Shown piece by piece: positions 1 to 12,828 of a stretch of 64,000 nucleotides of DNA. The position numbers and the translations under genes were made by a program. Under the pieces are notes generated by a model. That model worked only from the letters and a program-made list of their open reading frames with translations, was not told the origin of the DNA and made no database searches. This DNA is from Ixodes scapularis (Eukaryota > Arthropoda > Arachnida > Ixodida > Ixodidae), in contig NW_024609839.1 in assembly GCF_016920785.2 (NCBI RefSeq), positions 8,520,196 to 8,584,195 of the forward strand. The letters run 5' to 3'. Each line of letters starts with the position of its first letter. Within the stretch, counting starts at the first letter, position 1.

Positions 1-1340
1 TGTTTCACCGGCTTCCAACGCCAACGAAACGTGCTGCAGTGAGCAGACGTGCAAGCAGGTAGGCGTTCCTTCGAACTGGAAAGGCTGAGATTGGCAAAAT
101 GACGGCGAGCAAATACAAAAGTAAATAAAGGTTATAAAAAACTAATAAATAAAAAAAAACATTTTTTTTTTTTTTTACATTTGGGCATTTGGTCTGGAGG
201 TCTATTGGCGGCGACTTTGGACGTTTCGCCGATTGTCAAAAGTTGCGACTTTGATAGCACAATATACTTTACCCACAATTAATGTAATTATACATGGATT
301 TCTCACATTAGCTAGAATCTTTTAATTGATTTTAGACTATTTTTATTTCATTGGTAATTAAAATGCAGCAATTGGAACCAGTGATGCTAATTAGCCCAGT
401 TTTCATTGTCATATTTCTTCGCGCGTTTAAAATTAGATTATACGCAAGAAAATTAAATTAGAGCTTGAAGAATTACTTATTCAAATATTTGAATTTTAAT
501 ATTATTAGTATTAATAATAGAAATCGCGGCAATGTATGCCTCCAATCAACGCCAAGATCACGAGAATAAGCTATTTAAGCATAATAGTCTTTCCAGAAAG
601 GTATAATTCTGTTTTCTTTTTAGCATATGAAAAACTCTGACATAGTTATCAAGATAGACAAACAGTCAAACACTGGATGTAATATGAAGTCCTACGCGTC
701 ACGCGGTGCTATAAAAACACACACACACTTCAGCTGTCTGAGTCGGATTTTGTCTTGGGCTGTTGCAGTGAGAGCAGCGTTTATTAGTTTATGCGTTTCG
801 TGGACATATTGTAAAAATTGGAATTATTCTCTTATTCCTGTGCTGGGATAATTGTCATTATTTCCCATGACAATTATCTGAGCGAGAAAAAGGCAGCGAG
901 AACGCAGATATCAGCACTGATTTTTTCAACAACTACAAATATCAGCCTGGATCGAACAGTACGTCACAAAATAAAGTTTCCGAGAACAACATTTATAAGT
1001 AAATAATTTCGATGTTAAGACACATCTTGAGTCATGAAAGAATCCGAAATTAAGACCTCTATCGAGAAATTAAATCCAAAATAGGTAAGTTTCGGTTTCG
1101 CTCCAGAATTAAAACGCGCATCCTTCTGTAAATAATACGTTAAACACCGTTCTTGTTTTGAGGTTAAAAATATGACTTGCGCTCATAAAAGATTAGCTTA
1201 CTCGTATTACCGAATATATATTAGTGTCGCTCAGTGAAGCCAGCACACTAGACCGGCTCAACAGCGGCGCACGCATCTCTGACCCTCACTAAACCCGCCA
1301 TCTTGGAAAATGAGTGGCGCCACCTATAGTTAGTTGGAGT
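1..1340. other. AT-rich non-coding stretch
   Basis: No supported gene. The sequence is AT-rich with homopolymer runs (poly-A/T near 150-177), and the short open frames around 627-1006 have no recognisable domain or compositional bias. It ends where reverse-transcriptase homology begins. Confidence 0.5.
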
Positions 1341-1347
1341 CGCGAAT

Positions 1348-3142
1348 ACCTACATCCAAAACTTCCTTAAGGACCGCACTGCATGCTTTCGTATAGGGGG
1401 CGAGTTGTCCCAACCACTCTCACTCACACGAGGTACACCTCAAGGGGCTGTCCTCTCCCCTACTCTTTTCAATCTGGGTATGGCCCAGCTAGCTCGCTGC
1501 CTGCAGCAGATACCCCACCTTTCCCACATATTTTATGCTGATGACCTCACCCTCTGGTGCACTCACGGATCACCAGGGGAAGTTGAATCTACTCTTCAGA
1601 AAGGTCTAGACACCATAACTGCGTTCCTAACCCAAGCAGGGCTGAAACCGGCCCCAGAAAAATCGGAATTACTCCTGCTGTCTCAAACCCAGTATCAGCG
1701 CTCTGTAAACCATCTCATTTCTCTCTATTTAGACCATCAGACCATCCCGCGAGTATCCTTATGAAAGGTCCTCGGCATCCATCTCCACAATCGATCAAAT
1801 CAGGCTAACATCACTCCGGCGATAATCACGTGCCACTCGGTGACACATCTTGTCCGCAGAGTCGTGCAAAGACGTGCGGGCCTCAATGAAAAACAAGCGA
1901 GTCAATTGGTTCATGCATTGGCTCTTAGTAAAATTCTTTATTCGGTTCCATAGTTCACGCTCACACGACAGCAACTTAATAAACTCAGCTCTGCATTAAG
2001 CACTCTGTACAAGGCCTCCCTTAACCTTCCAATCCATACCTCAACGCAAAGACTCTACGAGACCGGCCTGTTCCTTCCCCTCTCCTCACTCCTACACCTC
2101 CATCGTGACCGACAGCTAGCCCGCCTCTCGGGGTCACATCAAGGGCGCTGGATCCTATAGAACAAGCTGGACTCTCACCAATTGATTTTTACTTGCACTT
2201 ACCCGCTTCGCCATTGCCCTCTAATCTGCGTTTCGCTCTTCTGCCCCGCCGCATGGCTCCGGGCCTGGACGACGGTCGCAGAGATGCTCAGGCCTTGCAT
2301 CATAATCCACCATTTCAGACACAGACGGTAGCCTATACCGACGCTTCCATCTTGGACACCGGCACGGCTGCGTACGCAATCTACATACCTAAACATTCCT
2401 TACCTATTCTTCACACGTGCGGTCCATACAGCGACCCCCCGTCAATCACCGCGTTAGAACTTGTCCCCATTATCCATGCCATCATATCATTCTCCCAATT
2501 GCCGCGCACGTCCGCTTACACTGTCTACTCTGATTCTATGGCTGCTATACGCTCCTTGCAACAGAGACAAATTCCTGCCGATCTTCGAGAGGACCTTGAA
2601 ATGGCCCTACACTCTCTCTCCTCATCCTCGGTCACGATTCGATGGGTCCCTGGTCATGCAGGGATAGCAGGTAATGAGCTGGTACATCAGCTCGCCCGCG
2701 AATTTCACAGCCGGGCACCTGCAATCCCCTGGCTAAGCCCCCCGACCAATGACGAGGCAGCAGAATACAAAAAAACACTCAAGTTACATTACAAACAGAT
2801 CCGTATATCTCATGGACTTCTACCTCGACCACATCCACAGCTTAGTGTCGCGCAGAACCACATTCTCCGTAAAATCCAGACAAACACCCTCGTCACACCT
2901 GCTCGCCTTTACCTCTTCCGCTATCGATCAGACCCTTCCTGTCCCAACTGCCCAGCTCCCTATGCCAAACAAGAACATTGTCTCCTTCATTGCCCGGTCG
3001 CCTACACCACCTCATTTCTTCCTAACCCCCCACCACCCTCCTGGAGTGCATGGTTGGCGTCGCCGCAACTGGAAGATCAGCTCGCCCTGGTACTTCAGGC
3101 GGAGGATATCTTGGGTACTTAATCTGTGCTCTAATTAAAGTG
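1348..3142 (+). pseudogene. I-type LINE remnant: reverse transcriptase, RNase H and C-terminal zinc motif
   Basis: This is a 5'-truncated, broken non-LTR retrotransposon ORF2. RT-like sequence starts near 1348. The block 1405-1764 contains a TPQGAVLSPTLFN motif and the catalytic FYADD box (1531-1545), then a TGA at 1762-1764, after which the same frame continues with RT-like sequence (KVLGIHLHN). Further stops and a frame change lie between about 1930 and 2190. From 2193 a second open frame of 309 codons carries RNase H: the first aspartate in YTDAS (residue 50), a glutamate at 89, SDS aspartate at 114, and a GHAGIAGNE motif. The last acidic residue, usually D in NELADQLA, is H here. A cysteine/histidine cluster (CPNCPAP, then EHCLLHC) follows, as in I/R1-type elements. 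Reverse transcription of element RNA is the family's role; this copy is dead. The exact clade is inferred. Confidence 0.85.
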
Positions 3143-3146
3143 ATTT

Positions 3147-3940
3147 TCTCTCTCTCTCTCTTTTTACCGAGTTAAGACATCTCAACTACATGTGTGGCAA
3201 TTACGCCATCCTCTTAGGGACGTCGTCTCTATCTTCGACATGGTATCATTTACAGAACACAACTTCGCTTTCTTTTGTCGAATGTAGAATATTGATTTTT
3301 CCCGACCACATGATTCGATGCCTATGTTTTCGCAGCAAATATATCAAGAAATTAGAGAACAACAGTAAACGTCCTTCAAAAAGCCTGCATAAGTAACTTA
3401 CACTGAGCTGACCGGCCAACAGACCGATGTCACCAGCCAGTTTGACGACGCCACTGCTGGCGAAATGCATCGAGGGAACTTTAGTCCTTGTGCACGTGCG
3501 AAAACCTCACTGCACATCTGCGCGTGTAGAGCACGGAACGGCACTAGCCGTCTCGTGCACTGCCGCCTGCCACCTTTGAACTAGAGGGATGACGACATCA
3601 CGCATGCGCCGAACGCTTGGTGAGATCCGTCTATTATGGAACAGCCGAACAAGCCATGACTTTTGCAGTGTTTTTTATAGTAGAGAAAAATTGCCGTCCA
3701 TTTATAGCGCCTTTGCTGCGAAGTAAATGCACTAAGCAGCAATCAATGATTCAAGTTCGCGTAGTCGTCCCGACGTAGCAAATTATTTTTTGAGGCCATC
3801 TTTCCCTTAGATTAGATTCTCGGTGTTTCTTTTGGCCCTTGTTTCAGTCTCTATGGCGGATTATGTAATAAAAAAAGTACAATGATTAGTCGTTCATAAC
3901 CTGACATTTCTTACCTTACACTAAATATTTCACAAAACAT
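3147..3940. other. Non-coding stretch with a short CT run
   Basis: A TC dinucleotide run (about 3147-3162) lies at the 3' edge of the LINE remnant and may be part of its tail. The rest holds no supportable gene; short open frames on either strand show no motif. Confidence 0.4.
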
Positions 3941-4100
3941 GAGGGGATCGGTGGCTGAGCGTGTTCCCGCACCGAAGCCGGGAGCACGCAAAGCGAACGT
4001 TGCAGAACACTTCAATCCCCACCCCTGCCCGTTTCAATCTGGATAATGATCCTCACAGGCGCGCGCTCGTCTATCACCACTGCGCGATGCACGCTAAATA
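3941..4100 (+). repeat. tRNA-derived SINE, diverged copy
   Basis: This copy aligns by eye with the better preserved SINE at 31391: both read ATCGGTGGC(C/T)GAG near the start, pass through CCCACCCCTGCCCGT and continue with CT(G/C)CG(T/C)GATGCACG(C/T)TAAA. An A-box-like TGGCTGAGCGT lies at 3952-3962, while the B box has decayed to a TTCAATCCC-like sequence. Such elements are transcribed by RNA polymerase III from the tRNA-like head and mobilised by a partner LINE. It looks like the tRNA-Ser-type tick SINE remembered as Ruka; that name is from memory and unchecked. Confidence 0.65.
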
Positions 4101-4723
4101 AATCATGCTATATCTCTGTTCACCCTTAAAGGTGCTATGCAACAATTTTTGTACTTTGCGCAAATACCGCTTAAAACGGATCCCTAACGTTAATGACCTA
4201 TGAAACACGCGTTCGTTCTTCACCCCACGCAATAGAAGTCGCAGAAAAAAATTAAAAAAAACGAGCAGCGTTCACCCCCTCAACTCACAGCCAGAACAAG
4301 CGGTCACGTGATCTGGAGCCGATTATATGCCGCCAGTGTTGATCATAGCCAAGCGCTGGAGTTGGCAAGGCGCAGGACACGCGCTGAGTTCCAGACATTG
4401 TTATGGCTCGGCTGTTGTCGTCGTTGCGGCGATTGGACACGGGTCACTACCCGAATGCTTCTCGAGCTAGCAATTGTCATGAGCCCAAGTAGAGTGCCCA
4501 CGCAATGCTCGGGTCCAATCTATGAACCGCATTCAAATATCGTCACTTGGGTGTACTGCGATCCCCGAGTTACGTTATCAAATTTTGCAAAGGAGAGATT
4601 GAATGAAAATGATCGCTTTTGACCTTGAAATTACACCGCAACAAAGGAGTTTCTTGGCCAATGGCGTTGCGTGTGAGTATCCTTGAGTCCCATGTGTGCC
4701 AGTAAGCTCGTGTAGAGAGAAAA
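4101..4723. other. Non-coding stretch
   Basis: No recognisable gene or mobile element boundary. The open frame at 4308-4622 has no domain that I recognise. Confidence 0.4.
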
Positions 4724-5462
4724 GGGAGTTTTAGAATAGCGCACGCTAAAGCTTTGCGTACGCAAAGAATAGCGTCGTCGCCACTGCGCATGCTCCGAAC
4801 GCAAACCAGGTTTTGCGCTTTGCGTGCGCAATTTTAGCGTGCGCTATTTCTCGGAAATAGCGTGCGTACGCAAAGAGTCTTTGCGCTTCTCCTAGGAGGA
4901 TTCGTGATGAGAAGTTGGCTAAATCCAAGACGAGCACAGTTAAAACAAAATGGCGGCTTCCAGGATTATGTCGGCGGCTGCTTTGGCGGCGTCGTCAGCG
5001 TCGTGAGTGCGACGTCGGCGGTATCCTCGCGACTGCAATTTTCAATACGGGACGACATTGTACTCGGTTTGGCAGCGATTACCGACAACTTGATGCTTGC
5101 GACGCGCGAACATTTCACGGCGAAGGTATGATGTGCGAAGGTCAGTACACGAGACCTCTCTTGCCGAGGCGACGCAAGCGGACACGACCGCTCAACCGCT
5201 CACGTCGCGTTCTCATGTTTAAACAAATTAAAATGCTACCCTGGACCAAAAAACTCGTTTTTTTTCTAAAGTTCCAGCATTTCGTGTGTGAAATAAAATT
5301 TTTTACTGTGTCTTGGTGGCGTCGCAAGCGCGAGATGCTTGGGCTTTTGCGTCGCGGCGGAGAAACGCTATTCTAAAACTCTCTTGCGTCGCGTGCGCTA
5401 ATACAAGCGCTAAATTTAGCGCTAGCGTGCGCTAAAATTGCGTACGTTATTCTAAAACTCCC
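4724..5462. mobile_element. TIR DNA element, non-autonomous
   Basis: The left end starts GGGAGTTTTAGAATAGCG and the right end is its imperfect reverse complement (CGTTATTCTAAAACTCCC), giving terminal inverted repeats of at least 15 bp. Subterminal GCGTGCGCTA-type motifs recur in both orientations on each side. Length is 739 bp. Flanking target duplication could not be resolved (GAAA left, TAAA right). The interior (4862-5131) has a frame with VSSRLQFSIRDDIVLG, reminiscent of Myb/SANT-like proteins encoded by arthropod TIR elements, so the element may be a deletion derivative that kept a first exon. A shorter relative lies at 35814-36007. Confidence 0.7.
4862..5131 (+). pseudogene. Possible Myb/SANT-like exon fragment inside the TIR element
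   Basis: An 89-codon frame ends VSSRLQFSIRDDIVLGLAAI and continues to a stop at 5131, just after a GAAGGTATGA that could be a splice donor. The FSIRDDI stretch resembles the start of Myb/SANT-like DNA-binding domains common in arthropod DNA-transposon proteins. The frame lacks the rest of that domain. Recognition is from memory and weak; it may be chance coding in a GC-rich interior. Confidence 0.25.
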
Positions 5463-5548
5463 TAAAAACATTCCAATTGAATATCGTTTCACAGCTCAGG
5501 GGATCGGTGGAGAAAGAAGAAGACGCCGTTCGAAACGGTCGCTTTTCG

Positions 5549-6577
5549 ATGCTCTCCAGTGAAAATACACCGGCCACAGGCCGGGGAATTGCTGAGGCTT
5601 CGGCCAGAACCACTGACATGACGACTGAAGAGTACCGGACCGTCCTACCCCGCCTACCTACAGGTAATTTGAGCCTCAATTCGGTATTTCTGCACGGAGA
5701 TCTGGCAGCGAGGCCATACAGAGCACCGGACTTCCGAGACGCCTTACGAGACGTGGTCGATAGCCAGGAAATCATCGGGATAGGCCAATTCTTGATGAGT
5801 CACGTATGGATGGTGACTTGCGCAAGTGCACACGCGAAGGCCAAACTCGTCAACAAAGCTGAACTACGCGTAAAGGGACGCAGGTGCCTGATTATCGACC
5901 CGGACACCAGAGATGTAAAACTGAAGCTACTATGGCTTCCCGTCCACATGGAAAGTCAACGTATCGAGAAAGCGCTGGCACCATTCGGTACAGTTCGTTC
6001 CATCGTGAAGGAAAAGTGGAGATGCGCCGGAATGGAACAGATGGAGACGCTCAACAAAGAAGTGACCTTGACGCTTCGAGAAGGGATGAACGCAAGCCAA
6101 ATTCCGCACCAGCTCACAGTCTTTGGCTGCCGAAGCTTGGTGCTCGTGCCGGGCCGTCCTCCACTATGCCTTCGATGTAATCGCATAGGTCACATCCGTC
6201 GTGAGTATAGAACCCCACGATGCGGGGAGTGCCGCCGTTATGGCCACGCTACGAGTGAGTGTGTGATGACCTACGCAGACAAGCTAGGCAAATCAAGAAG
6301 CCCGACTGACGACATTGTCCAGGAACACCTCATGGACATCAGCGAGGTTGTCGACGCCACAGGATAGGGGATCGCTCCCACTTCCTCGAGAGCGAAAACT
6401 GATCTGGAAAATTTGACACAGCAGTCACAGTCCGTCAGCCCTGAGAAGACGACACCTAACGCAGGGCTAGGCCCCGTAACGCAAGGAAACACAATCAAGG
6501 CAACAAAGGAAGATTGGCCAAATAGCGAATTTCCTCCCTCAAACACGACTCCGGAGCTTTCTCTCCAACAGCTGCTA
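5549..6577 (+). pseudogene. LINE ORF1 (gag-like, zinc-knuckle), 5' part
   Basis: This is the first part of ORF1 of an L1/Tx1-like LINE; the remainder resumes at 27589 after the 21-kb insertion. The first ATG in the frame is at 5549 (the frame is open from 5477). An RRM-like stretch (KLLWLPVHMESQRIEKAL) precedes two CCHC knuckles at 6167-6262. The second is intact (CGECRRYGHATSEC), while the first has lost its last cysteine (CLRCNRIGHIRREY). A TAG at 6365-6367 interrupts the frame, which then continues in phase to codon CTA at 6575-6577, where the insertion begins. ORF1 proteins of this type bind LINE RNA. The copy is inactive. Confidence 0.85.
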
Positions 6578-6760
6578 CACTCTAAAAAAAAAAGGTGTCA
6601 AGGGAGAGTAAGTGCCCTAACTTACTCTCCTTTAACTCTATCTGCATGGAAGTTACTCTTTCCCGACCGCTTCTTTCGATGATACTCTAACTTAACCCTC
6701 CCTCGACCTCGAGAGTAACTGTAACGAGAGTTAGTTTCTCCTCGCGATATCACGGGCTGT
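6578..6760. repeat. Left terminal region of the 21-kb insertion
   Basis: The 18-bp TIR is followed by a run of short motifs related to GAGTAA/TTACTCTC, spaced irregularly to about 6745. They match the motif of the array next to the right terminus (26580-27586), so both ends share subterminal repeats as expected for transposase binding regions. Confidence 0.6.
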
Positions 6761-7443
6761 CGATAGATGGCGCCGCTATGGGTTCGGCGCAAGTTCGACG
6801 CTGTTCGGCGCAGGTATTTTTTTCGTTTTCTCGGGGAAACCTTTTTTTTCCTATCCGCTTTTCTTTTTTTCTTTTTTTTTCTTCTTCTTTTTCCTTTTTT
6901 TTTTTTTTGGGGGGGGGGGGAGATGGGCAAGGATGTTTTAATAAATGAGTTGGTACAGCCTGCCTTGACGGGTTTATATTTCAGTATTTATTAACTTAAT
7001 TATTACCTGCGGCAGGAAGATCATTGGAGCGGTGGACACTCCTTTATCCAAGCAATAGGCAATTAATGCTTTTGCTACACAGATATGTTAAACAATAAAC
7101 ATATAGATCAGTGTGTAAACGGGTGTATGAGCGGATGCTGACGCGCGTGTGCGATTATGTTTCGTTACATAAGTGCCTAGGGTTGTTATGTAGCCCAGGG
7201 ACGTTTTTGGGGCATTGTTATATTTTTGGGGGGTCGTTTCAAGTTACTGCTGAGCCCGACCTCACTGATCGTAGGAACAGGTATATGTACAAAAAAAGTA
7301 TTTTTTCCACATTCGCATTAAAAGCAAGCAAAGAGGAAAACCTCCCTCCGCGACAGAAGAGGTCGGCTTCGCGCGGTCTATTGCATACGCCACGTGACGA
7401 CCATTTCATAAAGCGTCGCCCTAAACACGGCGTTCGTTTCGAA

Positions 7444-7476
7444 GCCATGTATAGGTTCAAAAAACCTATACATGGC
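7444..7476. repeat. Perfect 14-bp hairpin
   Basis: GCCATGTATAGGTT at 7444-7457 and its exact reverse complement at 7463-7476 are separated by CAAAA. The flanks are GC-rich (GGCGGCGG on the right). No function visible; it could form a stem-loop in RNA or DNA. Confidence 0.8.
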
Positions 7477-8490
7477 GGCGGCAAGCCAGGTTTATGGTAC
7501 GTGACACTAGGGGCTCCCTTATTTTCACCGCCGTGGAGAAAATAAACGACGAAGCCAGAGCGTTTGGAAAAGTTGTTAGCGATGATTTCCAAACTTGTTA
7601 TGCGGTCTTTGTTTTGAGTCATTAAATAAACTTGGCTTGACTACTACCTTTTTTTCCAATATTTACATTTTACTTTCCGAAGCGCGGGAGTCGATCAGTC
7701 TTCTGCTCTGTTCAAGAAAAGCTCTGGGGGGTTAAACCTTTAACTCTGCACAGTTGGCTACATCCTTTAACTGTTTTAACCTCGCTCTCCGAAGCTCCCT
7801 TGACAGGATGGTTTTCGATATAAGGGAACATTCAAGATCGCTGCTCTTTTCCGCTGTTCATCAAACAGTTCCTAATGTACAGCGGAAGCACCGTGTAGCA
7901 TTCCGGATATCGATATTTGTGGTACGGATCTCACTGGCTTTAAATATATATATACATTAGTGTGTATTACAGAAGTCTTATTTCGCTGTCCAACAGAGCC
8001 ACATTTAAACTGCCATTGACGGGTTCACCTTACGTTCAGTTGGTTCTACACAGCAAGCGATAGCTCAATTATTTTGGGAAGAACGTAGACTGCTCTATGT
8101 CGCCCTACGATATGTTAAAAAGTATGCTAAGCTTCTTAGGTTCGATGCCCCCGAGGTACGAAACACGGACGACAGAAGCTCAGTTAAAATGAATGAGCGA
8201 AAATGTCTGTTCTGTAAGTAGTGGTAGCTTCCTCCATCTATGGCCTTTGAAAAAGCCTGTGTCTAGAGTGCCGTGGTACTCTTGCCAAGCGTTCAAGTGT
8301 CCACGTCCGATGGCACTCTAAGCACGCATTGGAGTGCCGTCCGAATGCCCTAAATGGGTTGTACAGAAGACGTGGGTCAGCGCGTCCCGAGAAGCAGAGC
8401 CTGCCGCATCCGTGAGCTAAAGAAATCCGATTCACAAAAAATTTTTCACCATCGAAGTACTTCGGAAGTAAGGGAAGTGTCGCAAGCGGA

Positions 8491-8605
8491 AATTTAGAGG
8501 ACCCAGATAAAATTAGAGAGCAAATAAATTTAGAGGAATTTAGAGGACCCAGAGGAAATTAGAGAGTAAATAAATTTAGAGGAATTTAGAAGATAAATAA
8601 ATCTG
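8491..8605 (+). repeat. 46-bp tandem repeat, about 2.4 copies
   Basis: Units start AATTTAGAGGACCCAGA at 8491 and 8537, with a partial third unit at 8583 (AATTTAGAAGATAAATAAA). Units differ by a few bases. Simple minisatellite, no coding role seen. Confidence 0.8.
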
Positions 8606-11600
8606 TATTTTAGAGACAGCCAAATTTACTTATAAGCTTGGTCTTGGTACCAATCCTGCCAGCTGAAAGTCATGATGTGGAAAGATTGTGAACTTTAATT
8701 TGGTCTCCTGTGTTTGTTAGTTACCGAATCGACAACAAACCAGCACCGACCAACCAGCTCTTTTACGACGCAAATATTTTCACGAAAAAACTTTAAAAAA
8801 AACTTCGAAAAAACAAATAAATAAACACAAAAAAGATAGTGTGGAATGGGCATGCTGCGGACACTAAAGTTCGTTAATATTTTTTTCTTATTTTTGTTTT
8901 GTTTTGTTTTTTTGTTTGTATGGAGCATTAGTGCAAGCTGGGTGCAAGGTGCGCAAGGAACGAGCGAGGCGCCCGTTGAGTCCGGATTCCCTGGATTACC
9001 GCCTTCGGAAGCACACGCTGTCCTCAGTTGCCACACAAAGCCTTTAGTCATGGATCGGGGACTTTATCCCCCGTAAGCTGACAGCGCGGTGGAAACTGCG
9101 TGCTTGTTAGACCGTTTGACTGTCAGTCTCGCACCACGTGATCACCCCTTCTCCGCATACACACGCGAGGCGAGCGAAATCAAGCGATAGGAGTCAGGCC
9201 ACTGAATGGTTGGCTAACGCTTAGCTTCACCGCATTGTCAACTTAGAGATGAACGAAATAAGAGCTCACCTCTACAATCAATTTCCGGCCTGTTATCGCC
9301 TGACATCACTTTCTGCGCGCGAAACCTCCAACCTTGAAAGCAACAAGATCGTTTTGCCCACGAGCAAGCTTCCCGGAACTTTAGAACGGATGCCTTGCGA
9401 ACGATGGGGCCTAGGAAGAGTAGCGCTGCCATAATCTTTTTTTTTTTTATTCTGTTTTTGATTTTACGAACGGTTTAGGAATATATGACCGAATACCGTT
9501 TTGGCATCTCCACAGAGCTAAGATTTAGTGACACTATGAATGTGTCATTGATAGTAGGTATTCCATGCGCAATTATGCATAAATATATAGGACAACGATA
9601 ATTTATTTGTTATGTTTGTGAACACGGAAAATACATAAATGAATGAATTAATATATTTATAAAATTATCTGTTTCACATTTTTTCTCAAGAAGGTCTTTC
9701 TCGCGCGCTTCATGGGTAACAACACAATCATTTAAGTACTGACGTGTGCACTTATATGGCAGAATTTTTTTTTTATTTTTATACAAAAGAACGTAACGTT
9801 AATTTACCTTAATTACTTTTCTCGATTAAATTTTACCTATAATAAGGGACGTGCTTAAATGTATATGTGCTTCTGTGCAACCCTGCTGTCATTGCTGCCA
9901 AAAAAAAAAGCAAACATCTTTTTGATAGGACAGGTCAGGAGTGCTTTTATATTATAAATTTGAAATAAACACCCGTGCCAAAATCACCGGTGCATTTCCA
10001 ATGAGAGGGGCCGCCATCCCGTGCTCGCCTGGCGTATAAATGATCAGTGACTCGTCATTCGTAATCTATAGATAGTATTTCGGATGAAAACATTATTTCA
10101 AAGCAAATGAGGGCGGAATTACAGTCGATGTGCCATAGTGAATCGTTAATTAAACAAGAGTCCCACCTACACCAAATCTATGACGTCGCGCTTAGGCGGT
10201 GGTACAGCCTGTTGAACGGAGCATGGCCGAACGCTTCACACTTCGGAAAATGGGTACATGCAGCGCGTCGTACGCGGAGCTCTTGTGTGCAAACGCGTGC
10301 TTGTTTACACGCAATGAGTTGGTGTACACTCGATTCAAAGGTCAAACTGTTCGTGAGAGATTATTCGGCGTGAACTCGGTCTGCCTTTCAAGATTTGCGA
10401 CACTGGTTCACGCTGTACATGAGACACGAGTAGCTAGTGCAGCACGACCGCTAACCTGAGGTCGTTAACGTGCATCACGCGCTATACTTAGTTTCACCTC
10501 CGAATGAACCGCAGATGCTGTTTCAGTGCTTGTGCACCCGCGAGCGCTCGTGTGCCCGCCGAGGCGTCATCCAAAACAATTAGCTCGCGCTTTTAGCACG
10601 TGTGACCAACAATGGTCCATGCTGAGTTGAGACGAAGTATTCCTGGTGTTAATAGCGCGTTCTGTAGAATGAGCTTGCGCTCCTCGTGCTCCTAGCTCCA
10701 ACCAGTCAGCGACACGCGCGGGCTAGCGCGAAATCCTCCCTTTGAAACAGAAATTTCTAGCGCAAGCGGTCATTCCGCGAAAACACCTCTGAAGGCTGCA
10801 CTTTCGTGCCGGTAGCCTTTGCTGTTTAAGGACAAGCCTCGGGCACGTGCAGCATTCGCGCGGAAATATATTTTGGTGTTGTAGTAGTATTTTGAAGTGC
10901 AGGAGAAAAGCTGGAAGCCACCCGCATCTATTTCACGAGCAGAGTGCTCGCGAAAGTAGCGTAAGCAATTTTAACGTAAGCTACCACTTTTAGAAACAGA
11001 TTGTAATTGTTTGAATAATCTTCTATTTATTCTTTTTTCCCAAAAAATTGATTCGTGATTGGAGTGATCTCCGAGAATACCGGTCACCAGTGATACCTGT
11101 ATAGTGCCATATTGGCGTGACATTTGAGTGCTGTGCTCCTGATGCATCGTGTTCCTTTTTATTATTCCTGTTCTTTTTTTTTTTTTTTTTTTTTGCAATT
11201 TGACAATTGGACTTTTATGTAGTCGGACGCTGTGTTTCTCTATCGGTGACAATTTGATAGTTTATGTACGAAATTAATCCCTAAATAATGCCCTCTGCAC
11301 ACTGTAGGCAATTTTATAAATAAATAGAACAAATAAATATCCGCGGGAAGGGTGCGCTAATAACTGAATGAATAATTTTCGATTAGTCTTTCAAAGGTTG
11401 GTATTTTACGGCAGTTAATCATTCAAATATTAAGCTGAGATCTGTTTTTGTAGTGAAGGCAAGTGGAACCGTTCGCGGGTTTTAGAGGTTCGAAGAGCTA
11501 TCGCTGTAAAATGGTAAACCCTCTCCAATGTACTTTTTTTTTTTTTCCGGACATGTTGGTTTGAATATATTTACTGTGGCGGATGCTTTCAACGCGTGAG

Positions 11601-12828
11601 CTCTTGTTTAGTGGGGGCATTCCTTCAGTAGTGCACCGGCTCTCTCTTGCCTCGGTATTACGAATATCAAATGATTATTAACCCCTCCAACTAGCAATCC
11701 GGAAAATGGGTTTTATCGACGTGTCTCATTCGCTATGGCAATCGGTTTGTTGGATGATGCTTCATCGACAAAATCGTCTCGTCGGCACTGCGCTGTCCTA
11801 TCGACGGTTTCATCAAAACGAGCGCTGTGTCGTTTCACAACGTAGCTTGCTTTGCGATAGCATTTATGGGCGAGCCCTGCGCACTTTACGCGTCCGTAAC
11901 GGTCCGCCGGTCGGTCGTCTGTAACCATACAACAGATTGGAGCCACCACGTAACCACAGTGGAAATAGCGCTCAATACAATAGTCACAAGGTCACGTGAC
12001 TATAATCCATGCGGGCGATGTAAACATCGTCACTGATGAATCCATGAATCCCGAACAAGAGCTCTGCCGGACAAAAGCTTTTCGATGACCCGCGCGAAAC
12101 CTCAGCACTTTTTTCCAGAGATTCGGATAAAAGTACATCATTTTATGACAACACCTGAGCAAAGGATTAATGAAGAATTTCTTTAATTTCATTGCCGATC
12201 TTGATATGAGGACCGTATGTTTGTTTCTGGGGACCGAAAGCTACGTTCAGAAATGTCTCGATATGGGCTCATCGGGGCCGCCAAATGGGGCTGCCGATGT
12301 CCGCGTCAATGCCTCGCCATGCGGGACCTTTCGCTCCAGATTATTAAGTTGACTCTATGACCCCGAGAGAAAAGCTTCGTACCCTAACTACGGGTTTATG
12401 GACTTCATTTCGTGTCCAGTGAAGAACCCCGTTGCGATTGACGGCACAAGAACATATTCTGAAACGTGGTTATACAAGGACGGCTCTATGACTTTACGGC
12501 ACAACTACTGCCACAATAACACGCCGAATGCCTCCAACATGGCACCACCAAGGCACTGATAGCAGACGATAACGTTGTTTTTGATTTAGAGTTTAGCCGG
12601 AAATAACGTCAGCTGCAAAACGCAAAAAAAAAAAAAAAAAAAGCGAGCACAAAGAAGCACGAGTGCACACTCGGAGCGCTACTGGCTACTGAATTTTATT
12701 TGGAAAACACGAACATATGTGCACACATTATTATACCTCACCCCAAATGAATCTGAATTTCTTATTTGCTGAAACGAGCGACGACGCACTGATGCAACCG
12801 TCATCCTTCTTTACACTGATTTTGAATG

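Larger units (their letters stand above)
6761..12813. other. Non-coding interior of the 21-kb insertion
   Basis: No gene supported. Contents seen: poly-T/C and poly-G tract (6827-6920), a perfect hairpin (7444-7476), a 46-bp tandem repeat (8491-8605), poly-T runs (for example 11175-11194). Open frames such as 7111-7545, 8695-9051 and 10107-10459 lack recognisable domains. Confidence 0.45.

Noticed and set aside
7111..7622. Overlapping open frames on both strands
   Set aside because: No motif on either strand; the region contains a hairpin and is likely non-coding.
8061..8149. tRNA-like signal (TAGCTCAATTA then GGTTCGATGCC)
   Set aside because: B box is good but the A box is weak, spacing is long and no cloverleaf arms could be drawn; no second copy seen.
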